Positions 45,231 to 52,788 of a stretch of DNA of 64,000 nucleotides are shown here, piece after piece. The stretch spans positions 11,521 through 75,520 of the forward strand of contig DASPVV010000191.1 in NCBI GenBank assembly GCA_035622175.1, given 5' to 3'. How positions within the stretch are numbered: the first letter of the stretch is position 1; every line of letters begins with the position of its first letter. A program made the position numbers and the translations under genes. The DNA is from JAFAGX01 sp035622175 (lineage in GTDB: Bacteria; Acidobacteriota; Terriglobia; Terriglobales; Acidobacteriaceae). The notes under the pieces were generated by a model. The model was not told the origin of the DNA. It was given only the letters and a program-made list of their open reading frames with translations, and searched no databases.

Positions 45231-46283
45231 TTATTTTGCCGCCTCCGACGAAGGTGAAGGTTCATAGCGCAGAGACATGTGCATGGCATCGCGAACCTGT
45301 TCCATGGTTTCCGCTGCACTGTTCCGCGCCTGGGCTGAACCCTCTTCCAGAATATCCCATGCCAGGCGCGGATTCTGCTCATATTTCTTGCGGCGCTCCT
45401 GCATGGGATTCAAGATTCTAACCAGGGCGTCGGCAGCCCAGCCTTTGCATTCGATGCATCCAATTCCGGCGGAGCGGCAACCCTCCTCGACTTTCCCCAG
45501 GGTGGCCGGAGGGCTGAAAATCTTGTGCAGGTCGCCTACCGGACACAGATCCGGGTTGCCTGGATCGCTGCGGCGGACGCGAGCCGGGTCGGTGACCATG
45601 GTCTTGAGTTTCTGCCGGATCACCGGCTCGGGATCCGTCAACAAGATGGTGTTGCCATAAGACTTCGACATCTTTCGGCCGTCGGTTCCCGGGAGTTTGG
45701 CGGCAGGGGTTAACAGAGGCTGCGGTTCAGGGAACACCGGCTTGCCCCCCAGCCGGTAAAACAGGTTGAAACGCCGTGCGATCTCCCGGGTCAGCTCCAC
45801 GTGGGGCACTTGGTCTTCGCCCACCGGAACGCAATCCGCTTTGTACATCAGAATGTCGGCGGCTTGCAGCACGGGATAGCCGAGAAACCCGTAGGTCCCC
45901 AGGTCTTTTTCCGTGATGTTCTCCCGCTGTTCCTTGTAAGTAGGCACGCGCTCGAGCCAGCCGAGCGGGGTGATCATCGAAAGCAGCAAGTGCAGCTCCG
46001 CGTGTTGCGGCACGTGCGACTGGATGAACAAGGTGGAACGCTCAGGATCAATTCCCGCCGCCAGCCAATCGAGCACCACCTCAATCGAGTTGTGCTTGAT
46101 CACGGCAGTATCGGCGTAGTCGGTGGTGAGCGCATGCCAGTCGACCACGCAGTAAAAGCATCGATACTGATCTTGCATGCGCACCCAGTTGTCGAGCGCA
46201 CCGACAAAATTGCCCAGGTGCAGCTTGCCGGTCGGACGCATGCCGCTCAGTACACGTCTTTGCGGTTGGGTGCCCGGCGGCAT
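45231..46283 (-). CDS. trpS: Tryptophanyl-tRNA synthetase
   Basis: A 350-residue class I synthetase. It has the HIGH-type motif in PTGKLHLGNFVGAL, the KMSKS motif in DGRKMSKSYGN, and the Trp-specific EDQVPHVELTREIARRFN. It charges tRNA-Trp. Its start overlaps the stop of the site-2 protease gene (TGATG), and scpA follows with no gap, so these genes are tightly coupled. Confidence 0.94.
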   Translation of the reverse strand: MPPGTQPQRRVLSGMRPTGKLHLGNFVGALDNWVRMQDQYRCFYCVVDWHALTTDYADTAVIKHNSIEVVLDWLAAGIDPERSTLFIQSHVPQHAELHLLLSMITPLGWLERVPTYKEQRENITEKDLGTYGFLGYPVLQAADILMYKADCVPVGEDQVPHVELTREIARRFNLFYRLGGKPVFPEPQPLLTPAAKLPGTDGRKMSKSYGNTILLTDPEPVIRQKLKTMVTDPARVRRSDPGNPDLCPVGDLHKIFSPPATLGKVEEGCRSAGIGCIECKGWAADALVRILNPMQERRKKYEQNPRLAWDILEEGSAQARNSAAETMEQVRDAMHMSLRYEPSPSSEAAK

Positions 46284-46969
46284 CAGATTCCCACTAGGAT
46301 CGAGAGGATCGACACATAAAACGACAGAAACGGTGTAATCAGCGACATCAGAAAGTGTCCCCCAAAAAATACCAGCGCCATCAACCCGAAGACACCCACC
46401 GTGTCATACACCCGCCGCACCTCGTCGGATAGGAAATGGCGCAGCACATGACTGCCGTCGAGGGGCGGAACCGGAATGAGGTTGAATACGGCAAGCAGCA
46501 CGTTGATTTGGAGCAATGCGTAGAGCAGGAGACTGATCGGCACCAGGGCCGAATTGCCGAAAGCAAAGCCCCTCAACGCCCCCTGGACAATCATCCGCCC
46601 TTCGGCGCCGGTCAGAGCGATGGCAGCCAGCAGCAGAGTGGCGCCGGTAGCCACGATGAAATTGCTAATCGGACCGGCCACGGCGGTCAAAACATCATCG
46701 AGTATCGGATTCTTGAAGTTGCGCGGGTCGACCGGGGTGGGCTTGGCCCAACCGATGACCGGAAGACGAGTCAGCATGGCGATCAGCGGTAACACTACGG
46801 TCCCGAAAACATCAATATGCCTGATGGGATTCAGGCTGATTCGTCCCAACATGCGAGCCGTGGGATCGCCACAACGATTGGCCGTCCAGGCATGCGCCGA
46901 TTCGTGCACACTGATGGCAAACAGGAAGGCGATCAGTTGGAACAAGATGTTGACGTATTCGAGGGTCAT
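46283..46969 (-). CDS. Site-2 protease family (M50) membrane peptidase
   Basis: A 228-residue membrane protein. AISVHESAHAWTANRCGDPTA has the HExxH (HESAH) near residues 22-26, and FNLIPVPPLDGSHVL provides the NPxPxxDG-type motif with the third zinc ligand. Several hydrophobic helices surround the site. Short M50 forms of this kind cut within membranes; the substrate is unknown. It is the first gene of the M50-trpS-scpA-scpB-rluB run. Confidence 0.88.
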   Translation of the reverse strand: MTLEYVNILFQLIAFLFAISVHESAHAWTANRCGDPTARMLGRISLNPIRHIDVFGTVVLPLIAMLTRLPVIGWAKPTPVDPRNFKNPILDDVLTAVAGPISNFIVATGATLLLAAIALTGAEGRMIVQGALRGFAFGNSALVPISLLLYALLQINVLLAVFNLIPVPPLDGSHVLRHFLSDEVRRVYDTVGVFGLMALVFFGGHFLMSLITPFLSFYVSILSILVGI

Positions 46970-47180
46970 CGGGGCAGCCGAGTTTTGATACTAACACGCG
47001 AACATCAGGAAAAACCGCCGGATCCGGAGCGGCGGCAGCCCTGGCCAGCGAGAGTCTGTGTCTTTGTTGCGCGAGGGATTTGCCGTCGAACACTTCCCCC
47101 CCGCCACGAAAACCCTAGGGGTTGACTCCTGGACTGGCGTTGCGCCCATCCTGCTGCCTCAGAAAATGGGCCCGGAGTTG

Positions 47181-47993
47181 CTATGGCTTTTCGAATGCCT
47201 TCTGCAGTTCTTCCGGAGCAATCGGCTTGACTTTGACTGGTTTGGCAGGAATTCCGGCAACGACGTGGAAGGGTTGGACATCCTTCACCGCGACTCCCAT
47301 CGAACCCACGATGCCGTGCTCGCCCACTCTGACCCCACTGAGAACGGTTGCGTGGTAAGTAATGCGAGCCTTCGGTCCGATCTCGGTTTTCTCGTTGTCG
47401 ACGATCATGCCGTCATTGAGGTCGTGGGCATGGGAATAGACGTTGGCGTAGTCGGAGATGGACGTGCCGGCGCGGATGACGATTTCGCCCCGATCATCAA
47501 GCAGCACATACTTGTGAATCGTGCAGTCGTCTTCGACGGTCAGGTTGTAGCCGAAGGAAACCTCGACGCCGTGAAAGATCTTCACGTTCCGTCCGCAGTA
47601 CTTGAAGACATGCCGGGCGAGCATGGCCCGGAGGCGGTACCCCAACCAGTGGTTCAGGCCGGCAGGGGAGCGATCGAACATCATCCAGAACCAAATCAGT
47701 GGCTTGCGCTCGGCGTACTTCACCGGATCCACATCGCCGTAGTATTCCGGCTCGAGGGTGGCGTTGCGCGGATCGAGCGAGTGCATCCCAGCCTGCTCCG
47801 CCAAGGGGCTGGTCGGGTCCGGTGGCTGATCGCCGCGCCCGCGATAGAGATCGTGCAGGGCATTCCGCACTACTAGGCTGCGATGGTCGGGGTCACGGTT
47901 CATGAACTCCTGATCCAACTGATCGATCCACTCCAAAAAGGCCTTTTCGGCTGGCGGACTGGGGCGGAGAACGCGGTATTCGTATCGGGGCAT
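47181..47993 (-). CDS. Left-handed beta-helix acyltransferase
   Basis: A 270-residue protein from ATG 47993. The N-terminal third is alpha-helical (DQLDQEFMNRDPDHRSLVV). From about residue 130 the hexapeptide pattern begins: VKIFHGVEVSFGYNLTVEDDCTI, VIRAGTSISDYANVYSHAHD, GIVGSMGVAVKDVQPFHVVAGIPAKPVKVK, as in DapH, MaaT or NodL-like O-acetyltransferases. A His in SHAHD may be the base. The acceptor is not known. It is divergent from the agmatinase-like gene. Confidence 0.82.
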   Translation of the reverse strand: MPRYEYRVLRPSPPAEKAFLEWIDQLDQEFMNRDPDHRSLVVRNALHDLYRGRGDQPPDPTSPLAEQAGMHSLDPRNATLEPEYYGDVDPVKYAERKPLIWFWMMFDRSPAGLNHWLGYRLRAMLARHVFKYCGRNVKIFHGVEVSFGYNLTVEDDCTIHKYVLLDDRGEIVIRAGTSISDYANVYSHAHDLNDGMIVDNEKTEIGPKARITYHATVLSGVRVGEHGIVGSMGVAVKDVQPFHVVAGIPAKPVKVKPIAPEELQKAFEKP

Positions 47994-48088
47994 GCGGCGC
48001 CTCGCTCGAGGATCGGGACCACTAACATAGCACATTCGCCGGCGCTGTCCTCGGATCGGGTGGCAGGAACTCCCAGAGGCAAATGTTC

Positions 48089-48094
48089 TATAAT
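48089..48094 (+). promoter_or_regulatory. -10 box (perfect TATAAT) of the agmatinase-like gene
   Basis: TATAAT ends 12 bases before ATG 48107. Transcription would start only about six bases before the ATG, with no Shine-Dalgarno between, so the mRNA may be leaderless. The matching -35 is weak. Confidence 0.45.
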
Positions 48095-48106
48095 GCGCGG
48101 CGCCCG

Positions 48107-49051
48107 ATGAAACCGAAAAAGAGCGCGCGCCCTCATCCCCAACCCGTCGATGCGCTGGTTCTGCCGCGGTTCTCCGGTGTCCCTACCTTCATGCGGCTCC
48201 CTCACATTCCCCGCGCCGAGGAACTCGACATTGCCATCCTCGGCATCCCATTCGATGGGGGTACCACGTATCGCCCCGGAGCCCGATTTGGTCCCAGAAA
48301 CATTCGCGTCCAGTCGGCCATGATCCGGCCCTGGAACCCGGTTCTCGAGGTGAACCCCTTTGAGAAATGGCGCATTGCCGATTTGGGCGATCTCTCGGTG
48401 AACCCGCTTTCGATCGAGGACACCTATCGCCGGATCACCGATCAGCTCGGCCAGGTTCTCCGCGCCAAGGCGCGCCCCGTCTCAGTCGGCGGCGATCATT
48501 CCATTCTGCTGCCGATTCTGCGCGCGGTTCACCAGTTCTTGGGACCTGTCGGCTTCCTTCAGCTCGATGCCCACGGCGATACCTGGAGCGGCTACTTTGG
48601 CAGTCCGCATTCCCACGGCACACCCGTACGCTACGCAGTCGAAGAGGGACTCATCGCCGAGGGCTGTCGCGTGCAGCTGGGCCTACGCGGCCAGGTGTAT
48701 TCCGACGGAGATTTCGAGTTTGCCCGAAAGCACCGGATTCAGATCGTCACCGCGAACCAGATTCATCAGCACGGATTGGGACCGGTCAGACGGCTGGCCA
48801 AGAAATTCCGCAACTTGCCGGTGTATCTCACCCTGGACATTGACGTCGTAGATCCCGCTTTCGCCCCCGGCACCGGCACACCCCAAGTGGGTGGACTCTC
48901 GAGCGCCCAAGTCCTCGACCTGCTTCATTGCTTCCAGGGTCTTCGATTGGTGGGGTGCGACCTCGTGGAAGTATCGCCCCCCTATGACAACGGGGAGATC
49001 ACTTCTCTGTTGGCCGCCAACCTGCTCTTCGAACTGCTCTGCCTGTTCTGA
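48107..49051 (+). CDS. Agmatinase/ureohydrolase family protein
   Basis: A 314-residue binuclear manganese hydrolase. GGDHSILLP, LDAHGDTWSG with SHGTP, and LDIDVVDPAFAPGTGTP supply all six metal-binding residues. Relatives hydrolyse agmatine, guanidino acids or formiminoglutamate to urea and amine. ATG 48107 was chosen over 48083, which would overlap the -10 box. An amino acid permease follows by nine bases, suggesting that the substrate or product is transported by it. Confidence 0.85.
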   Translation: MKPKKSARPHPQPVDALVLPRFSGVPTFMRLPHIPRAEELDIAILGIPFDGGTTYRPGARFGPRNIRVQSAMIRPWNPVLEVNPFEKWRIADLGDLSVNPLSIEDTYRRITDQLGQVLRAKARPVSVGGDHSILLPILRAVHQFLGPVGFLQLDAHGDTWSGYFGSPHSHGTPVRYAVEEGLIAEGCRVQLGLRGQVYSDGDFEFARKHRIQIVTANQIHQHGLGPVRRLAKKFRNLPVYLTLDIDVVDPAFAPGTGTPQVGGLSSAQVLDLLHCFQGLRLVGCDLVEVSPPYDNGEITSLLAANLLFELLCLF

Positions 49052-49060
49052 CCAAAGACG

Positions 49061-50410
49061 ATGACAACGCTGGCACGCAAACTTCGTGGGGTCGATTACT
49101 TCACTCTGGCCTGGGGCACGATGGTGGGCGTGGGTTGGCTGGTGGTGATGGACGACTGGCTGGTTCGCGGTGGCGTGCTCGGCGCCATTCTCGGATTTGC
49201 CATTGGCGGTGCCTTGCTCTTTCCCATTGGCTATGTGTATGGCCGGCTGGTTCTGGCGCTGCCCGATGCCGCGGGGGAGGTGGCGTACACGGCTCAGGTC
49301 TTTCCCGAGTCCGTCAGCTTTGTCACTGGCTGGATGATGGTTTTGTCCTATTTCATCGTCTGTCCCTGGGAGGCGGTGGCGGTGGGCAAGATCGCCAGTT
49401 ACATTTTCCCCGCCTTGGACTCGCTTGTCCTCTATCGGATTCAAGGTCGACCGGTGTATTTACCGCATGTGCTCATCGGGCTGGGCCTGGTGGCACTCCT
49501 CACCGTGTTGAACTATCGGGGGATTCGCTCGAGCGCCAGCTTCCAGAACTGGGCCACGTTTGGGACCTTAGCCCTGTTTGTCAGCTTTGTGGGGCTTGGA
49601 GTGAGCAAGGGTTCCATGCGTAATTTCCCTCCCTTGTTCACTCACGGCGGGTTCGTCTCCGTCCTGCTGGTCGTGCAGATTGTTCCCTATTTCATGGCGG
49701 GATATGAGTCGGTAGTCAAAGGAGCGGAAGAAGCGAGCCCTGACTTTAACGTCCGGGGATTCTCGAAGGCCATAGGGATGGCGATCGCGGTAGGAATTCT
49801 CTTCTACACCGTGGTCATCGCTGCCGTAGGTTACGTGGCCCCCTGGAGGCAGCTTACCGAGCAAAAGTTCATGACGGCGGTCGCCTTCGAGCAGGCAGTA
49901 GGCTCGCGCTGGATTGTGGGCATCATTCTGGCGACCGCCTTGCTTTCCCTGGTGAAGATCTTCAACGGAAATTTTGTGGCGGCCAGTCGATTGTTGTTCG
50001 CGATGGCGCGACGGGGAATGGTCGACACGACCTTGGCGCGCATCCATGCTCGGAATCACACTCCGTCCGACGCGGTGATTTGGGTAGGCGTTTCAACCGC
50101 GGCCTGCATGTTTTTGGGAGATGCCATCCTGGTGCCGGTGACCGAGGTCGGTTCGGTGGCCTCGGCTGCGGGCTGGCTGGCTGCCTGCGCGGCCTACTAT
50201 CAAATGCGGCCTTCACCAGGCCAACGTTCGGCTGCCATCCTAGGTGGGCTGGTGGCGTTGTCCTTGGTACTGATGAAGGTCGTTCCCTTCGTTCCCGGGC
50301 ACCTCTCGCGGTACGAATGGTTGGCGCTTGGGTTGTGGAGCCTCCTCGGGGTCGCGCTCAAGCGGTCGAGGCGGGCCGCTCGGACTCTGAGCGGCGAGGC
50401 TGCCCGTTGA
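49061..50410 (+). CDS. APC-family permease
   Basis: A 449-residue, 12-helix carrier. LRGVDYFTLAWGTMVGVGWLV gives the helix 1 binding region, and PDAAGEVAYTAQVFPESVSFVTGW the helix 2-3 block. YESVVKGAEEASPDF is the loop typical of the family. With nine bases between it and the agmatinase-like gene, they surely share a transcript. It is the third APC carrier here and the three are not close copies. Confidence 0.82.
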   Translation: MTTLARKLRGVDYFTLAWGTMVGVGWLVVMDDWLVRGGVLGAILGFAIGGALLFPIGYVYGRLVLALPDAAGEVAYTAQVFPESVSFVTGWMMVLSYFIVCPWEAVAVGKIASYIFPALDSLVLYRIQGRPVYLPHVLIGLGLVALLTVLNYRGIRSSASFQNWATFGTLALFVSFVGLGVSKGSMRNFPPLFTHGGFVSVLLVVQIVPYFMAGYESVVKGAEEASPDFNVRGFSKAIGMAIAVGILFYTVVIAAVGYVAPWRQLTEQKFMTAVAFEQAVGSRWIVGIILATALLSLVKIFNGNFVAASRLLFAMARRGMVDTTLARIHARNHTPSDAVIWVGVSTAACMFLGDAILVPVTEVGSVASAAGWLAACAAYYQMRPSPGQRSAAILGGLVALSLVLMKVVPFVPGHLSRYEWLALGLWSLLGVALKRSRRAARTLSGEAAR

Positions 50411-50432
50411 AGCGGGCACTGGAACCAATGCG

Positions 50433-52133
50433 ATGATCCAAAAGGAAGCGGTACAGACCGATCGCTATCTTAGAATTCTCACGCTGCTTTTCCTCGGGCT
50501 CGTTCCCGGCCTGCGCGCACAAGACTTCGATCTTGTGGTTACCAACGGCCACATCATCGATGGCACTGGTTCTCCATGGTATTCGGGCGACATCGGGATC
50601 CGTGCGGGCAAAATCGCGATCATCGGCAATCTCAGCCAGGCCTCGCGGCGCCGAACCATCGATGCGCAGGGCAAAGTCGTGGCTCCCGGCTTTATCGACA
50701 TGTTGGGGCAATCGGAACTGACGATCCTGGTGGATCCTCGTTTGCCATCCAAGATTTACCAGGGCATCACCACCGAAGTCACGGGTGAAGGCTCTTCCGT
50801 CGCCCCTCTGAACGAGGCCATCATCCAGTCCGACAGAGACTACCAGCACTACCTCATCCAGCCAGACTGGCGAACTTTCGGGCAGTACTTCGCTCGCTTG
50901 GAACGACAGGGGATCGGCATCAATCTGGCCAGCTATGTGGGGGCGACGCAGGTCCGCCGCATCGTATTAGGAGATGAGGACCGGCAGCCAACGCCCGACC
51001 AGCTCGAAGCCATGAAGGAATTGGTGCGGCAGGCCATGCGAGAGGGCGCCGTGGGCGTTTCGACCGCCCTTGAATATGCCCCGGCTCCTTATGCCAAAAC
51101 CGAAGAGCTGATCGCGCTGGCCAAGGAGGCCTCCCGATTCGGAGGAATCTACGCCTCGCACATTCGCAACGAGAGTGATCAAGTCCTGGCGGCGATCGAT
51201 GAAGCCCTCCGCATCGGACGCGAGGCGCAGATTCCCATTGAGATTTGGCACATCAAAGTTGCCGGCAAAGCCAACTGGGGGCACATGCGGGAGGTGGTCG
51301 AGAAGATCGATCGGGCTCGCGCGCAGGGAATCGATATCAGCGCCGATACCTATGCCTATACCGCCTGGTTCAACAGTTTGTCGGCATTTGTGCCGCCCTG
51401 GGCTCACGATGGCGGCGACGACAAATTGATCGAGCGCCTGCGCAATCCCGCTATGCGGGCTCGCATCCGCAAGGAGATGATCGAACCCGCCGGGGATTGG
51501 GACAATGAATGGCAGGAGATTCCCGGCCCCGAGTCTGTCTTGATTGGGGTGGTTCAGAATTCGAAGCTCCTGCCGCTCGAAGGGAAAACCTTGGCGGAGG
51601 TAGCCAGAATCTGGAACAAGGATCCGATGGATGCGCTGTTCGATCTTTTGATCGAAGACCAGGCCTTCACGAGTGTCGCGGTTTTCGGCATGTCGGAGCC
51701 TGACGTGGTACTTGCTCTTGAGCAACCGTGGGTTTCGATCGTGAACGACTCTTCGGGCACATCGCCGGACGGAATCCTGGGCCAAGAGCACCCCCATCCC
51801 CGCGCCTACGGTACCTTTCCCCGTATCTTGCGAAAATACGTTCGAGAAGAGAACAAACTCAGTTTGGAAGATGCCATCCGCAAGTTTTCCGCCCTGGCCG
51901 CGCAACGCATGCGCTTTACCGACCGGGGAGTGCTGAAAGCCGGGATGTGGGCGGACCTGGTGATTTTTGATCCCGCCACCGTCCGCGATCTGGCCACCTT
52001 CGACCATCCGAACCAATTGTCCGAAGGCATGGAGTACGTGTTGGTCAATGGGGTTCCGGTCATCGATCAAGGAAAAATGACGGGGGCGAGGCCGGGAAAA
52101 ATCCTGCGCGGCAGCGGATACCGACCCCAATAA
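50433..52133 (+). CDS. Exported D-aminoacylase-like amidohydrolase without HxH
   Basis: A 566-residue protein with a signal peptide (ILTLLFLGLVPGLRAQ). VVTNGHIIDGTGSPWYSGDIGIRAGKIAIIG and TEVTGEG, SHIRNES, EIWHIKVAGK and DSSGTSPDG follow the N-acyl-D-amino-acid deacylase pattern. However, the first metal motif, normally FIDxHxH, is FIDMLGQSE, with no His. The two later His and the Asp are kept. It may use one metal ion, or act as a binding relative. It is 22 bases after the permease and likely in its operon. Confidence 0.8.
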   Translation: MIQKEAVQTDRYLRILTLLFLGLVPGLRAQDFDLVVTNGHIIDGTGSPWYSGDIGIRAGKIAIIGNLSQASRRRTIDAQGKVVAPGFIDMLGQSELTILVDPRLPSKIYQGITTEVTGEGSSVAPLNEAIIQSDRDYQHYLIQPDWRTFGQYFARLERQGIGINLASYVGATQVRRIVLGDEDRQPTPDQLEAMKELVRQAMREGAVGVSTALEYAPAPYAKTEELIALAKEASRFGGIYASHIRNESDQVLAAIDEALRIGREAQIPIEIWHIKVAGKANWGHMREVVEKIDRARAQGIDISADTYAYTAWFNSLSAFVPPWAHDGGDDKLIERLRNPAMRARIRKEMIEPAGDWDNEWQEIPGPESVLIGVVQNSKLLPLEGKTLAEVARIWNKDPMDALFDLLIEDQAFTSVAVFGMSEPDVVLALEQPWVSIVNDSSGTSPDGILGQEHPHPRAYGTFPRILRKYVREENKLSLEDAIRKFSALAAQRMRFTDRGVLKAGMWADLVIFDPATVRDLATFDHPNQLSEGMEYVLVNGVPVIDQGKMTGARPGKILRGSGYRPQ

Positions 52134-52203
52134 TCCCTTTCCGTCCGGTTCCGGCGCGGGGCCAGCTCAAACTCAACCATGGCAAGCGTGAGATTCCACG
52201 GGG

Positions 52204-52788
52204 TCAACTCTGGGTGAGCGTCAAGCGGTGAGATCCAACCACCCCAGTGTCGATTTTCGCCGGAAGAGCAAACTCTGAATCCAGCCCCGCCTGCGGGTAC
52301 TGGGGACGCAGATACCGATCCACGAACAGCTGGAGGACCAGTCTGGGTATTTCGACTTTATCGATCGACACCGAGTCGACTGCAACAAAAGCCTTGCCAT
52401 CGGCGCCATGCGCATGAGCTCGCGCTACTACGTCATGGACGCCGGTAAAGATCGATAACAAGGGGTTCTCGGCAGTGCGCCCAGCCTTCAACTCGTCAAA
52501 ATCTATCTTCAGAGCTGCCGTAACCATCCCCGGGTCCTCCTGGAAATGAACGGACTCGACTCCGGCGGGGAACCTGGTCCGGCTGTCGGCAAGATAGGCG
52601 TTGATCTCGTCTTCCGTGAACACCGTGGGTGTGGGGTCGGGATGGGGCAGTCTGCTGTTGCTCCGGATATGCTCGAGCTTGCGCTCCATGCTGGCGGCGG
52701 GATTCGCATCCAAGGGAGACCCTGCCGGCGAGAGTGAAAGGGTTAGAGTAAAGAAAGGGAAGAGCAGAAGGAGAAACCGCGGGCTCAT
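52204..52788 (-). CDS. Secreted protein of unknown function, 194 residues
   Basis: The start MSPRFLLLLFPFFTLTLSLSPAG is a signal peptide. The rest contains VFTEDEINAYL, VHFQEDPGMVTAALKIDFDEL and a C-terminal part VEIPRLVLQLFVDRYLRPQYP, and looks like a compact beta-rich lipid-binding fold, but I name no family. Its ATG overlaps the stop of the AsmA gene by four bases, so it is probably an envelope partner of AsmA. Confidence 0.7.
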   Translation of the reverse strand: MSPRFLLLLFPFFTLTLSLSPAGSPLDANPAASMERKLEHIRSNSRLPHPDPTPTVFTEDEINAYLADSRTRFPAGVESVHFQEDPGMVTAALKIDFDELKAGRTAENPLLSIFTGVHDVVARAHAHGADGKAFVAVDSVSIDKVEIPRLVLQLFVDRYLRPQYPQAGLDSEFALPAKIDTGVVGSHRLTLTQS

